Below are positions 8,170 to 19,206 of a stretch of DNA of 64,000 nucleotides, one piece after another. Each line of letters opens with the position of its first letter. Position 1 is the first letter of the stretch. Source of the DNA: Devosia epidermidihirudinis (GTDB taxonomy: Bacteria > Pseudomonadota > Alphaproteobacteria > Rhizobiales > Devosiaceae); assembly GCF_000971295.1 (NCBI RefSeq), contig NZ_LANJ01000019.1, positions 124,001 through 188,000 of the forward strand. Reading direction: 5' to 3'. A program made the position numbers and the translations under genes. The notes under the pieces were generated by a model. The model was not told the origin of the DNA and made no database searches. It saw nothing but the letters and a program-made list of their open reading frames with translations.

Positions 8170-8853
8170 ATGTTCAACATCGACCAGATCCTCAAAGCCT
8201 TACAGTCCGACCCCAATACCCAGCGCACCGCAATGACCGGCGCCGCAGGCCTTGCCGCCGGCATGCTGCTGAGCGGCGGCGGTCTGGGCAAGCTCGCCGG
8301 CAATGCCGCCAAGATCGGCGCTGTCGCGGCTGTCGGTGGCCTGGCCTACAAGGCCTGGCAAAACCATCAGCAGAACCAGCAGGGTTCTGCCCCCGCGCCG
8401 CAGCAGGACGCCTTCATTCCGCCCGCCAACAGCGCGGCGCAGGAAGAGCTGGGCAAGACCCTGGTGCGCGCCATGATCGCCGCCGCCAAGGCGGACGGGC
8501 GCATCGACGCCGACGAGAAGGAAGCCATTTTCGGCAAGCTCGAAACCATGAGCCTGTCCTCCGAAGAAAAGGCCTGGGTGTTCGATGAGCTGTCGACGCC
8601 GCTCGACATCAATGCCGTGGTGGCCCGCGCCGACACGCCCGAGCATGCAGTCGAAATCTATGCCGCCTCGCTGGTCGCCATTACGGCCGATACCGCCGCA
8701 GAGCGCGCCTATCTCGATGCCCTGGCCAGCAAGCTCAAGCTTGATCCTGGCCTCGTCGCCGAAATCCACAAGTCCGCTGGCGAAGCCGCGCCGCAGCCGG
8801 CTGCCACGCCCGTTTCGCCCTACGCCTATACGCCGTCGAACAGCAACGTCTAG
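8170..8853 (+). CDS. DUF533 / TerB-like tellurite-resistance fold protein
   Basis: 227-residue protein of the DUF533 (YebE-like) family. The N-terminal part carries a glycine/alanine-rich hydrophobic hairpin (about 22-60, AAGLAAGMLLSGG then GAVAAVGGLAYKAW). A linker leads to a C-terminal TerB-like helical domain (about 85-205) with the diagnostic MIAAAKADGRIDADEKEAI acidic motif, which in TerB relatives binds metal. It is probably anchored at the inner membrane with the TerB domain in the cytoplasm. The role is unknown; relatives are envelope-stress genes in enterobacteria. It is a single gene between two hairpins. Confidence 0.83.
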   Translation: MFNIDQILKALQSDPNTQRTAMTGAAGLAAGMLLSGGGLGKLAGNAAKIGAVAAVGGLAYKAWQNHQQNQQGSAPAPQQDAFIPPANSAAQEELGKTLVRAMIAAAKADGRIDADEKEAIFGKLETMSLSSEEKAWVFDELSTPLDINAVVARADTPEHAVEIYAASLVAITADTAAERAYLDALASKLKLDPGLVAEIHKSAGEAAPQPAATPVSPYAYTPSNSNV

Positions 8854-8865
8854 GTTTTGCTTCTG

Positions 8866-8888
8866 CCGCGCACCGGACCGGTGCGCGG
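8866..8888 (+). terminator. perfect hairpin after the DUF533 gene
   Basis: 11-bp inverted repeat CCGCGCACCGG/CCGGTGCGCGG around a single A, 13 bases after the stop codon. There is no T-run after it. Confidence 0.6.
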
Positions 8889-8958
8889 TTACACCCATGT
8901 GCGTTCTTGATCGTCCCTCCCGTCCGCGCCATCTGTGCCTCAACAAAGAGGTCATCCC

Positions 8959-9996
8959 ATGGAACTCGGACTATATTCGTTTGCCGAAAACACCCCCGAC
9001 GCGCTGAACGGCGGCGCCCTGCAGAGCCCGGCCGACCGGCTGCGCGATCTGCTCGAGGAAATCGAGCTGGCTGACCAGCTCGGCCTGTCGTTCTACGGAC
9101 TGGGTGAACATCACCGCCCCGACTATGTCGCGTCCTCCCCGGTCACCATTCTGGCGGCCGCGGCGGCGCGCACCAAAAACATCCGCCTCTCGACGGCCGT
9201 GACCGTATTGAGCTCGGAAGACCCGATCCGCGTCTGGCAGCAGTTTGCGACAGTGGACCTGTTGAGCAATGGCCGTGCCGAGATCATGGCGGGCCGCGGC
9301 TCGTTCATCGAGAGCTTTCCGCTGTTTGGGCTGGACCTCGACGACTACGACACCCTGTTCGAGGAAAAACTTGAGCTACTGCTGAAAATTCGCGAGGGCA
9401 GCAAGATCACCTGGCCCGGCAGCAGCCATACCAAGCCCATTCCCGGCATCGAGATTTTCCCCAAGACGGTGCAGAACCCGCTACCCGTGTGGATCGCCGT
9501 GGGCGGTACGCCCAATTCGGTGGCCCGCGCCGCCTATTATGGCCTGCCCCTGATGATCGCCATCATCGGTGGCCAGCCCAAGCAGTTTGCCCCGCTGGTG
9601 GAATTCTATCGCGAGACTGCTGAAAAGGTGGGCCGCGATCCCAAGAGCCTGCCCGTTGGCATCAGCTCGCACGGCTTCATCGCCGCCGACAGCCAGGACG
9701 CGCGCAACATCGCCTTCCCGGCTCACAGCGAAGCCATGAGCCGCATCGGCAAGGAACGCGGCTGGCCCCCAACCACCCGCGCCCAGTTTGAAGCCGGCGC
9801 AACGCCCAACGGTGCCTACTTCATGGGCTCGCCCCAGGAGATCATCGACAAGATCCTGATGCAGCACGAGTGGTTCAAGCACGACCGCTTCGGCCTCCAG
9901 CTCAGCGTCGGCACCCTGCCCCACGATAAGGTCATGAAAGCCATCGAGCTGTACGGGACTGTGGTGAAGCCCGCAGTGGACAAGGCGCTGGGCTGA
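8959..9996 (+). CDS. LLM-class flavin-dependent oxidoreductase (luciferase-like)
   Basis: 345-residue bacterial luciferase-like monooxygenase. It would use reduced FMN or F420-like flavin to oxidise an organic substrate. Typical features are the opening ELGLYSF strand, [10 protein letters not shown] (about 48-57), the [17 protein letters not shown] strand (about 70-86), [16 protein letters not shown] and the [13 protein letters not shown] loop. I start at 8959 because AAGAGG lies 7 nt upstream; a start eight codons earlier is possible but has no ribosome-binding site. No flavin reductase or sulfonate gene is adjacent, so the substrate cannot be guessed. The gene is followed by repeat DNA. Confidence 0.9.
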   Translation: MELGLYSFAENTPDALNGGALQSPADRLRDLLEEIELADQLGLSFYGLGEHHRPDYVASSPVTILAAAAARTKNIRLSTAVTVLSSEDPIRVWQQFATVDLLSNGRAEIMAGRGSFIESFPLFGLDLDDYDTLFEEKLELLLKIREGSKITWPGSSHTKPIPGIEIFPKTVQNPLPVWIAVGGTPNSVARAAYYGLPLMIAIIGGQPKQFAPLVEFYRETAEKVGRDPKSLPVGISSHGFIAADSQDARNIAFPAHSEAMSRIGKERGWPPTTRAQFEAGATPNGAYFMGSPQEIIDKILMQHEWFKHDRFGLQLSVGTLPHDKVMKAIELYGTVVKPAVDKALG

Positions 9997-10016
9997 TCTC
10001 TTCCCTCAAATCCCTC

Positions 10017-10175
10017 AGTCGTCCTCCCTCCCCCTTGTGGGGAGGGAGGCGAGATAGGACTTAGCGGCGGCTAAGTCCGTCCATCGAGCCGGGTGGGGGT
10101 ATGTCGCCGCATGCGCGATGGTGGAGAGATAACCCCCACCCTTGATCCCTCCCCACAAGGGGGAGGGAGACGACT
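10017..10175. repeat. nested inverted-repeat element
   Basis: The outer arms AGTCGTC/GACGACT continue into CTCCCTCCCCCTTGTGGGG and its complement. Inside lie two further palindromes: GGACTTAG/CTAAGTCC (10057-10078) and GTGGGGGT/ACCCCCAC. The whole 159-bp element could fold into a cruciform or a branched RNA. Similar C/T-rich arms recur at 44350-44376, 51919-52045, 59077-59220 and 62160-62304. Confidence 0.75.
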
Positions 10176-10210
10176 GCCTGCCCATCGCTTGGGACACACA
10201 CCTCCCCAAC

Positions 10211-10309
10211 CCCACCGCTCGTCCCCCTCGGGCTTGACCCGAGGGCTCTTCACTTGCTGAGCGTTCTCAAAGAACCCTCGGGTCAAGCCCGAGGGTGACG
10301 AGCGGTGGG
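10211..10309. repeat. 99-bp inverted repeat
   Basis: Arms of about 35 bases run CCCACCGCTCGTC then CCTCGGGCTTGACCCGAGG, mirrored at 10274-10309. Each arm is itself palindromic (CCTCGGGCTTGA/TCAAGCCCGAGG type), so the element has two levels of symmetry. It is non-coding. Confidence 0.75.
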
Positions 10310-10328
10310 AGGCGTGCCGAACACAAAC

Positions 10329-10353
10329 AAAAAAAGGGCCATCACGGGCCCTT
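10329..10353 (-). terminator. intrinsic terminator of the glucose dehydrogenase gene
   Basis: On the minus strand AAGGGCC/GGCCCTT with a 6-nt loop is followed by a run of T (plus-strand A run 10329-10335). It lies 12 bases beyond the stop at 10365. Confidence 0.9.
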
Positions 10354-10364
10354 CTCATTTTCAA

Positions 10365-12848
10365 CTACTGCCCCTTCGGCAGCGCGTAGGCGATGATGGC
10401 GTCACCCGCCTTGGTCCCGGTGGACCCGTGCCCGCCAGCGACCACGATGACGAACTGCCTCTGGCTGATGTCGGACCAATAAGTCATAGGCGTCGCCTGC
10501 CCGCCGGCTGGCAGGCGGCTTTCCCAGAGTTGGTTGCCATTGGTGGCGTCGTAGGCCCGCAGATAATAATCCATCGTGCCGCTGAGGAAGGCGAGACCGC
10601 CCTTGGTGAGGATCGGGCCACCAATGCCGGGCACGCCCATTTTGAGCGGCACAGGCACAGGCGAGAGGTCCTGCACGGTGCCATTGACGTGCTTGTAGAC
10701 AATCTCGCCCGTGGTCAGATCTGCACCCGCCACATAGCCCCATGGGGGCGATTGGCAGGGCAGGCCAAGCGGCGACAGGAACGCACCCATCTTCGCCGCG
10801 TAGGGCGCCCCATAGTTTTCGTTGAACGGCCCCTCGTTTGGCGTCGTGGTGACACGATCGGTGTCATTGGGACGTTTGACCAGTTGCGAGGTGAAGGCGA
10901 GATAGACCGGCATGCCGAACATGATCTGGCGCTCAGGATCAACCGCGACGGCACCCCAGTTGAAGGTGCCGAAATTGCCGGGATAGATGATCGAGCCCTG
11001 CTCGCTTGGCGGAGTAAAACGCCCTTCATAACGCAGCGACTTGAACGCGATGCGGCACGCCAGCTGGTCGAACATCGACATGCCCCACATGGAGGCCTCG
11101 GTGAGCTGGGGTGGCTCGAACGACAGCGCCGATTTGGGCTGGGTTGGCGAGGTTGTATCCCCGGCCACCGCACCACCGGGCGCAGGCACTTCGGTCACCG
11201 GCAGGACAGGCTCACCCGTCGCCCGGTTCAGCACGAAAATCTCGCCCTGCTTGGTCGGCGCGACCAGCGCTGGGACAACCGCCCCATTGATGGTCAGATC
11301 GATCAGGCTGGGCTGAGCGGGCACGTCCATGTCCCAAAGGTCATGGTGCACGCCCTGAAACGCCCAGGCGACTTTGCCGGTATCAGCATGGAGCGCGACG
11401 ATGGCGGAGGAATAAGGCGCGGCCTTTGGGTCCCGGTCGGCGCCATACTGGTCCGGCGTCTGGTTGCCCATGGGCAGATAGACCAGGTTCAGGTTCGGAT
11501 CATAGCTCGCCACGCTCCAGCTATTGGGCGAGTTCTCCATATACTTGGCGTCTGGCGCAATCGGGGACGTGTCATCGGGATTGCGACTGTCCCAGTTCCA
11601 CACCAGCGCGCCGGTATGGATATCAAACGCCCGGATCACGCCCGAGGGCTCGGTGGTCGAGACGTTGTCATTGACCGCGCCGCCCACAATGATCAGCGAG
11701 GGCGTCACCACCGGTGGTGATGTCGAATAATATGAGCCTGTCAGCTGGTTGGGCATGTTCTGCCAGAGATCGACAGCCCCATCAGGGCCGCCGAAGCCGG
11801 GACAGATCAGGCCGGTGCGGGCGCTGAGGGCTATCAGGCGGCCATCAGCCGTTGGCATGAACACGCGCTGCACACAGTCTGCGGCCGACGCGCGACCGCT
11901 ATCGGCATCTTCCGTGGCGGTCTCCGTGCCCGGGCCCGTTGGGTTGAGCGGGGTTTCTGCCGCTGGCTGTGCCTCAGTCGTAACGGCTGGCGTCACCGCA
12001 GCTATCGTCGCCTGCGGATAGAGCGAGCCATCGTAATAAGACACACCGCGGCAGGTCAGATGCTGGGCGTCTTGTGGGCTGGGCTGCGCCAGATTGGGAT
12101 TGTAGCTCCACTTCTCGGCACCCGTTTCAGCGTCGAGCGCCACCACCAGATTGTGTGGCGTGCAGAGGTAAAGCGTATCGCCGACCTTGAGCGGGGTGAC
12201 CTCATAAGTGGTCTCGCCCGGATCGCTTTCGCCGCGCACGTCGCCAGTGTTGTATTGCCAGGCCACCTGCAGGTTCCTGACATTGTCCGGGTTGAGCTGG
12301 GTCAGTGGCGAATAGCGTTGGCCATAGGATGTGCGGCCGTAAGCGTGCCACTCACCATCAGGCACATCGCCTGCCCCCGCCGGGAGCGCCGCCATCCGCA
12401 GCCCCGGTAGGTCCCCAGACACATCATGCGGACTGGAAAAGAGGGCGATGACCGCCACGACAATCGTCGCCGCGATCGCACCGACCAGTGACAGCCACCC
12501 GCCGCGTCGCGCGGGCGAGGCCTCAAGCCCCCGCACCGCCCAGGGGAGCGCCAGCAAAATACCAAGAATGGCGAGCACATCGCCGCGCGGCGCCAGCGCC
12601 CACCAGTCGAGGCCCACCTCAAACAGCGCCCAGATCAGGGCGCCGACCAGCGTTGCTGCGTAAATCCAAAGGGATATGGGGCGGCCCATCCAGGCCAGAA
12701 TGCCAGTGGCGAGCAACGCCACGGCCAAAATGATGTAGCCGAACGACCCACCCAGGGCCGCCAGCCAGACGCCACCGATAGCGATGGCTATACCGGACAG
12801 TACAAACAGAACTGCCACAAAGCGCGTGTAAAGACGTGATGTGCCCAC
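10365..12848 (-). CDS. gcd: membrane-bound PQQ-dependent glucose dehydrogenase family
   Basis: 827-residue quinoprotein of the glucose/quinate/shikimate dehydrogenase family. About five N-terminal membrane spans (residues 5-140) anchor a periplasmic eight-bladed PQQ propeller that oxidises an aldose or polyol and passes electrons to ubiquinone. Family signatures include DGEWHAYGRTSYGQRYSPL, VVALDAETGAEKWSYNP, LTCRGVSYYD and MPNQLTGSYYSTSPPVV. An unusual Ala/Thr/Pro-rich insertion (about 280-322) sits between the first blades, where relatives join directly. I start at a GTG (12848) because GGAAGGA lies 6 nt upstream; an in-frame TTG five codons earlier is the alternative. The substrate, glucose or another, is inferred only. 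No PQQ synthesis genes are in the window. Confidence 0.9.
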   Translation of the reverse strand: MGTSRLYTRFVAVLFVLSGIAIAIGGVWLAALGGSFGYIILAVALLATGILAWMGRPISLWIYAATLVGALIWALFEVGLDWWALAPRGDVLAILGILLALPWAVRGLEASPARRGGWLSLVGAIAATIVVAVIALFSSPHDVSGDLPGLRMAALPAGAGDVPDGEWHAYGRTSYGQRYSPLTQLNPDNVRNLQVAWQYNTGDVRGESDPGETTYEVTPLKVGDTLYLCTPHNLVVALDAETGAEKWSYNPNLAQPSPQDAQHLTCRGVSYYDGSLYPQATIAAVTPAVTTEAQPAAETPLNPTGPGTETATEDADSGRASAADCVQRVFMPTADGRLIALSARTGLICPGFGGPDGAVDLWQNMPNQLTGSYYSTSPPVVTPSLIIVGGAVNDNVSTTEPSGVIRAFDIHTGALVWNWDSRNPDDTSPIAPDAKYMENSPNSWSVASYDPNLNLVYLPMGNQTPDQYGADRDPKAAPYSSAIVALHADTGKVAWAFQGVHHDLWDMDVPAQPSLIDLTINGAVVPALVAPTKQGEIFVLNRATGEPVLPVTEVPAPGGAVAGDTTSPTQPKSALSFEPPQLTEASMWGMSMFDQLACRIAFKSLRYEGRFTPPSEQGSIIYPGNFGTFNWGAVAVDPERQIMFGMPVYLAFTSQLVKRPNDTDRVTTTPNEGPFNENYGAPYAAKMGAFLSPLGLPCQSPPWGYVAGADLTTGEIVYKHVNGTVQDLSPVPVPLKMGVPGIGGPILTKGGLAFLSGTMDYYLRAYDATNGNQLWESRLPAGGQATPMTYWSDISQRQFVIVVAGGHGSTGTKAGDAIIAYALPKGQ

Positions 12849-12949
12849 AACGTGTCCTTCCAACCTTGTGATGGTCGGAAAGCGGCCACCGTGGCTTCAA
12901 CGCCACGGCACCAGATTTGTTGCAGATATCGATCAGTCTAATGAGAGGC

Positions 12950-13171
12950 TTACTTGCCCGAGCGCTTGATCGTCTTGATGTTCAGTGGCGGCAGGCCGGA
13001 CTTTTCAGAAATGGCGCGGTCCTGTTCCATGATGGCGGCGCGGGCTGGCTCATCGCCATCCAGGCCACCGAGCAGGTCGGCATCGACCTTGCGGTTGGAA
13101 CGCTGGCTGCCGTCCTCATAGACGACGTCAAACATCACGAATTCGCTGCGGGCGGTTGGCTTTCTTGCCAT
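12950..13171 (-). CDS. small conserved hypothetical protein
   Basis: 73-residue, basic, soluble protein. The N-terminus MARKPTARSEFVMFDV leads into VVYEDGSQRSNRKV and DGDEPARAAIMEQD, a pattern I associate with a small conserved protein of Hyphomicrobiales with no known role. AGGAGT lies 7 nt upstream of the ATG at 13171. It sits between the dehydrogenase and hlyU-like genes, all on the minus strand but with spacing too wide for a tight operon. Confidence 0.72.
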   Translation of the reverse strand: MARKPTARSEFVMFDVVYEDGSQRSNRKVDADLLGGLDGDEPARAAIMEQDRAISEKSGLPPLNIKTIKRSGK

Positions 13172-13258
13172 GGTCTTTACTCCTGTGCGACAAGCCAGCC
13201 CGGCGACCCTGTTGGTCCGCTGGTGCTGGCAACTTGCCTGAAATGTTGGGTCTAAAGG

Positions 13259-13549
13259 CTAGCGAAAGATCGCTTCGCCCTGCTCATCGATGATCTGGCG
13301 GCCCTTGGACAGGGCGATCGCAGTCAGGTCATCGCGAGATGTCATGCGGTCGGCGCGGACAAAACGATACGTCTTGAGTTCGCCGCCAACTTCTTTTTCG
13401 ATGGTGCCAGCCAGTTGCAGTTCGCTGCCAGCTTTCATTTCAACTGCCTTGATGAGGAAGCCTTTATAGCCCTCCTCGCCAAGCACCTTGTCGCCAGCAG
13501 GCTCCGTGCTCGCGGCACCACCACCGAACAGGCTCTTCCAAAACGACAT
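13259..13549 (-). CDS. HlyU family protein
   Basis: 96 residues. MSFWKSLFGGG at the N-terminus, YKGFLIKAVEMKAGSELQLAG in the middle and YRFVRADRMTSRDDL towards the end match the HlyU-like family named after a Vibrio haemolysin regulator. The fold here lacks an obvious helix-turn-helix, so the regulator label should not be taken literally. GGAGAG 6 nt upstream supports the start at 13549. The gene follows the DUF2442 gene by 22 bases, which suggests co-transcription. Confidence 0.8.
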   Translation of the reverse strand: MSFWKSLFGGGAASTEPAGDKVLGEEGYKGFLIKAVEMKAGSELQLAGTIEKEVGGELKTYRFVRADRMTSRDDLTAIALSKGRQIIDEQGEAIFR

Positions 13550-13571
13550 GGCGTCTCTCCTCTCGTGTCGG

Positions 13572-13868
13572 TCAGCGCCTGTGGCGGACCGGCAGCGGCA
13601 CAATCAGCTCGCCGCGCTTTTCCATTTCCTCGCGCAGCCAAAGCGGCGAGATATCGAAGTGGTTCGGCCAGGTCGGCACGCCGTTGGCCAATTGGACCGT
13701 GCCAAAGAAGCGCCGGTCGCGCAACGGCTCAGTCCCCTCGCCGCGCTCCCCGATCATCGGACTGGCATCGAATGTGCCAGACGTCCCATCGGAAAACGTC
13801 ACCACCAGCTTGAACGGCACGATGGCCCTGATGCTGGTAACCTTGAGGCGAACTGAAGGAGTAGTCAC
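13572..13868 (-). CDS. DUF2442 domain protein
   Basis: 98 residues. The family pattern is clear: VVTFSDGTSGTFDASPM (about 22-38), then PLRDRRFFGTVQLANGVPTWPNHFDISPLWL. DUF2442 proteins are small, often found next to DUF4160 toxins/antitoxins, but no such partner is present here. First gene of a probable two-gene unit with the hlyU-like gene. AGGAATG precedes the ATG at 13868. Confidence 0.85.
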   Translation of the reverse strand: MTTPSVRLKVTSIRAIVPFKLVVTFSDGTSGTFDASPMIGERGEGTEPLRDRRFFGTVQLANGVPTWPNHFDISPLWLREEMEKRGELIVPLPVRHRR

Positions 13869-13933
13869 GTCATTCCTCCATCAATTCGCAAGTTGATCGA
13901 TCCGATCCACAGAATAACCATGGCCAGAAATGG

Positions 13934-13956
13934 ATCACCCGGACAAGCCGGGTGAT
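13934..13956 (-). terminator. palindrome after rpoD, half of an intergenic repeat
   Basis: ATCACCCGG/CCGGGTGAT, 9-bp stem with 5-nt loop, 12 bases past the rpoD stop. The same stem sequence is one arm of the ATCACCCGGC-type repeat seen at 29984, 44404 and 48431-48910. It may act as the rpoD terminator although no T-run follows. Confidence 0.55.
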
Positions 13957-13967
13957 GTCGGTGTGTT

Positions 13968-16040
<2,073 letters not shown>

Positions 16041-16179
16041 CTGGTACTCCGTCGAAACCCGTCAGCGCTCGGGCTTCGGTAAAAGGCTTAAGTGGTGACA
16101 TCTCAAGGCAAGGTAAAGGTTTGGTAACCGAGGCGTTAACGTTCGCGCCTGTCACCTGGTTCACTTCGGTAACTATCTG

Positions 16180-16206
16180 CAGAAAATATGCGGAGCGCCG
16201 CATATT
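16180..16206 (-). terminator. hairpin between dnaG and rpoD
   Basis: Perfect 9-bp stem AATATGCGG/CCGCATATT with a 4-nt loop. On the minus strand it ends in TATTTTCTGC. It lies 45 bases after the dnaG stop and upstream of rpoD, so it can terminate or attenuate read-through from dnaG. Confidence 0.65.
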
Positions 16207-16251
16207 GCCATACACAAAATCGCGCGTACTCGCCGGTCTCCAGAGTCACCT

Positions 16252-18186
16252 CTAAAGACTGCGTGTCGCGCGTCCCGATAGCGAACCAAATCCTTCGATC
16301 AATGCCTCAGTGCCATCGACAGTGGTAATCTGGTTCTTGATGTCCCGCAGCCTTTCAAAGGTTTCTTCGCTTGGGTCTTCGCCCAGCGCCGCTTCGGCTG
16401 CTTTGAGTTCCTTATTTAGCTGAACTTTCTTGTTATGCAAGGCCAGCGCATGACTCAATCCGATCTGAGCGTCCGGTTCGGCAATCGCCGCGTCGGTCTG
16501 CCACACGCCCTGACGGGCCAAACTCAGGGCCATATGGGCGATTGATGCCCCATGCCCGCGCGCTCCAAGTGCCGCCCGCAAATCATCGCCCGAAATATCG
16601 TGATGCTTGACCACGAGGCTCAAAATCTCGCCCAGCACCGTCCGCGCCGTGCCGGTTTCAAAGTCCAGCGCCGCCAGAACCTCGAAATTCTCGTCGACCA
16701 GGGCCGGGTGATTGATCAGGCTCAGAATGATCGTCGCCTCGCGCGGCGTCGCATCAGCCATCGAACCCGGCTTCATCAGACGCGAATTGCGCAGCGTATC
16801 GGAGACGACCAGCTTGGGCGTCCCCCGCCCCGGATAGCCATAAGCGCCGCTCTGGCCATAACGCTGCTGGCCACCGCGCGGCTCGAACCGGTTCTGCCGC
16901 ATCGGCGCGAGGAAAGCCTTGAGCTTTTCGTCAAACGCCTGCGCGTAGTGAAAGCGCACCGAGGAATCCTGAATCCCGTTGGCCCGCTCGCGCAACCGCG
17001 CCTGCAAAGCCGCGCGGGCTTCGGGCGTCTCGGGCACCAGCCCACCCGTTTCCATGCTCCAGATCACATCGGACAGGCTCCGCGCCCGATCGATCACGTC
17101 AGCAAAGGCCCCACGGCCATGCGCCTTGATCAGATCGTCCGGGTCCTGCCCTTCCGGCAATGTGGCGATCTTGACGGTCTGGCCCGGCTTGAGGTGAGGC
17201 ATGACAATGTCAGCAGCCCGCTCAGCCGCTTTCAGCCCCGCCTTGTCGCCGTCAAAACACAGCACGGGCGTATCGCTCATGCGCCACAGCAGCTGCAAAT
17301 GCTCTTCGGTGAGCGCCGTACCCAGCGGCGCAACAGTACCTTCAAAGCCCGCTGACACCGCCGCGATCACGTCCAGATAGCCTTCCACCACGATCAGCGT
17401 GCCGCCATCGCGCGTCGCCTGCCGCGCCGTCTGGCCGTTATAGAGCGTCTGCCGCTTGTGAAAGAGTTCGGTCTCGGGCGAGTTCAGATATTTGGCCGGA
17501 ACGTCGGCCGACAGGGCACGACCGCCAAAGGCGATCACCCGCCCGCGGAAATCCATGATCGGGAACATCACGCGATTGCGGAACCGGTCATAGGTCAGCG
17601 CATCGCCATCGCGGCTGGCCACCAGACCCGTATCAATCATGTCCTGCGCCGAAACCCCGTTCTGCGCCAGATGCTCCTTCAGCCCATTGCGGCTGTCGGG
17701 CGCAAAGCCGATGCGGAACCGCGTCTGGCTCTGCGCCGAAACACCGCGCTCGAACAGATAGCCGCGTGCCCGCGCTCCGATATTGTGGACGAGAGCGGCC
17801 TCGAAATACTTCGTCGCCAGCTCCATCACGTCGATCAGGCTCTTGCGTTCAGCCTCGCGCTTTTCCTGCCGCTCGTCGCGCGCCGGCATTGGCACGCCAG
17901 CCATGCCCGCAAGCTTTTCGACGGCTTCGGGAAAGCTCATCCCTGCCTTCTCGGTCAGAAACCGGAAGTGATCGCCCGACACGCCACAACCGAAGCAGTG
18001 GTAGATACCGCGCCGGTCATCGGCATGGAAACTCGGGCTTTTTTCGCCATGGAACGGGCAGCACGCCCACATATCGCCCTTAGCGGGCTGGCTCTTGCGC
18101 TTGTCCCAAAGCACGTGTTCGCCCACCACCTGCGTTATCGGCAGGCGCTGACGGATCTCATCCAGGAACTGATCGGAAAAGCGCAT
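16252..18186 (-). CDS. dnaG: DNA primase
   Basis: 644-residue primase that makes RNA primers at the replication fork. An N-terminal CHC2 zinc ribbon (Cys43, His46, Cys64, Cys67; CCPFHGEKSPSF...YHCFGCG) is followed by the RNA-polymerase core with VVEGYLDVIA and CFDGDKAG of the TOPRIM fold (about 260-350). A C-terminal helical region of about 190 residues would bind DnaB. I start at 18186 because MRFSDQFLDEIRQRLPI is the conserved beginning and AAGG lies 5 nt upstream; the reading frame stays open well upstream but the extra residues do not look like primase. Confidence 0.97.
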   Translation of the reverse strand: MRFSDQFLDEIRQRLPITQVVGEHVLWDKRKSQPAKGDMWACCPFHGEKSPSFHADDRRGIYHCFGCGVSGDHFRFLTEKAGMSFPEAVEKLAGMAGVPMPARDERQEKREAERKSLIDVMELATKYFEAALVHNIGARARGYLFERGVSAQSQTRFRIGFAPDSRNGLKEHLAQNGVSAQDMIDTGLVASRDGDALTYDRFRNRVMFPIMDFRGRVIAFGGRALSADVPAKYLNSPETELFHKRQTLYNGQTARQATRDGGTLIVVEGYLDVIAAVSAGFEGTVAPLGTALTEEHLQLLWRMSDTPVLCFDGDKAGLKAAERAADIVMPHLKPGQTVKIATLPEGQDPDDLIKAHGRGAFADVIDRARSLSDVIWSMETGGLVPETPEARAALQARLRERANGIQDSSVRFHYAQAFDEKLKAFLAPMRQNRFEPRGGQQRYGQSGAYGYPGRGTPKLVVSDTLRNSRLMKPGSMADATPREATIILSLINHPALVDENFEVLAALDFETGTARTVLGEILSLVVKHHDISGDDLRAALGARGHGASIAHMALSLARQGVWQTDAAIAEPDAQIGLSHALALHNKKVQLNKELKAAEAALGEDPSEETFERLRDIKNQITTVDGTEALIEGFGSLSGRATRSL

Positions 18187-18285
18187 GAGCCTTAGATAGG
18201 CGCTCGCTCGTGCGAAGTCACGGGCCGCCGACTTTTCCACAGCACCCTCTGCGCAACTCAGGCGAGGGTCCGGCGTTGAGGAAAC

Positions 18286-19206
18286 ATGACCGACAAAACC
18301 GCCGCTGCCGAGCCCACCCCTTCCATCCCATTTCGCGAGCGTCGCTGGCCCAAGGTGTTGTGGCGCACCGCAAAATCCATGACGCAGATGGACACGGCCA
18401 TGCGTTGCGCGGGGGTGGCCTATTTCGGCTTCCTGTCGCTCCTGCCAGCCTTTGCCAGCGCGGTTCTGCTGTTTGGCTTGATCGCCAAACCAACCTTTCT
18501 CGCCGACATGATTGATCGCGTTGAAGGTCTGATCCCCGAAGTGGTGCGACAGACCCTGGCCTCTCAGCTCACGACCCTGCTTGAGCAGCCACGCGGGGGG
18601 CTGGGCGCTGGTCTGGTGCTGTCGCTGGTCATTGCCGTCTGGAGCGGTTCGCGCGGCGTTGCGGCGCTGATGTATGCCACCTCGCGCACCCATGCCGAGC
18701 CGGACAAACGCGGTTTTGTAGCCACCATCGCCATTTCCATTCTGGTGACTATGGTGGCGGGCCTCTGCCTGATCGCCGTGCTGACACTGGTCGCGGTGAT
18801 TCCCGCCTATTTCGCCACGCTGCCCTGGCTGGGCTCCGGCGAAACGCTGCTGCTCTGGCTGCGCTGGCCGCTTCTGCTGGTGTTTGGTGTGCTGGTGATC
18901 GCCGCTTTTTATCGCTTTGCGCCCGATCGTCGTGCCAAAAGGGCCCGCTGGATATGGCCCGGCGCAATCATCGCCACCGTGCTCTGGCTGATCGCCTGCG
19001 CCCTGTTCTCATTCTATGTCGAGCAGCTGGGCCAGTTCGAGGCCACCTTCGGCTCCCTGACCACCGCCATCGTCCTGCTGCTCTGGATGTACAATTCAGC
19101 ACTCATTGTGGTGCTCGGCGCTACGATTAACGCCGAGCTGCAGCGCAAGACGCAGGCCGATCAGGCCCGCGCCAAGTCCGAAAATCAGGCGACCTTGCTG
19201 CGCTGA
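18286..19206 (+). CDS. YihY / BrkB family inner membrane protein
   Basis: 306-residue polytopic membrane protein of the YihY/BrkB family, once annotated ribonuclease BN, a label now known to be wrong for this family. Features are AGVAYFGFLSLLPAFASAV (about 43-61), WSGSRGVAALMYATSR (about 122-137) and the Y-RFAPD loop, with about six spans. GAGG 5 nt upstream supports the ATG. It is divergent from dnaG with 99 bases between, and its last 22 bases overlap the 3' end of the convergent HdeD-like gene. Confidence 0.88.
   Translation: MTDKTAAAEPTPSIPFRERRWPKVLWRTAKSMTQMDTAMRCAGVAYFGFLSLLPAFASAVLLFGLIAKPTFLADMIDRVEGLIPEVVRQTLASQLTTLLEQPRGGLGAGLVLSLVIAVWSGSRGVAALMYATSRTHAEPDKRGFVATIAISILVTMVAGLCLIAVLTLVAVIPAYFATLPWLGSGETLLLWLRWPLLLVFGVLVIAAFYRFAPDRRAKRARWIWPGAIIATVLWLIACALFSFYVEQLGQFEATFGSLTTAIVLLLWMYNSALIVVLGATINAELQRKTQADQARAKSENQATLLR

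Larger units (their letters stand above)
9997..10364. other. intergenic repeat-filled region between convergent genes
   Basis: No gene. The 368 bases are almost wholly occupied by two large inverted-repeat elements (10017-10175 and 10211-10309) and the terminator of the minus-strand dehydrogenase (10329-10353). Confidence 0.8.
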
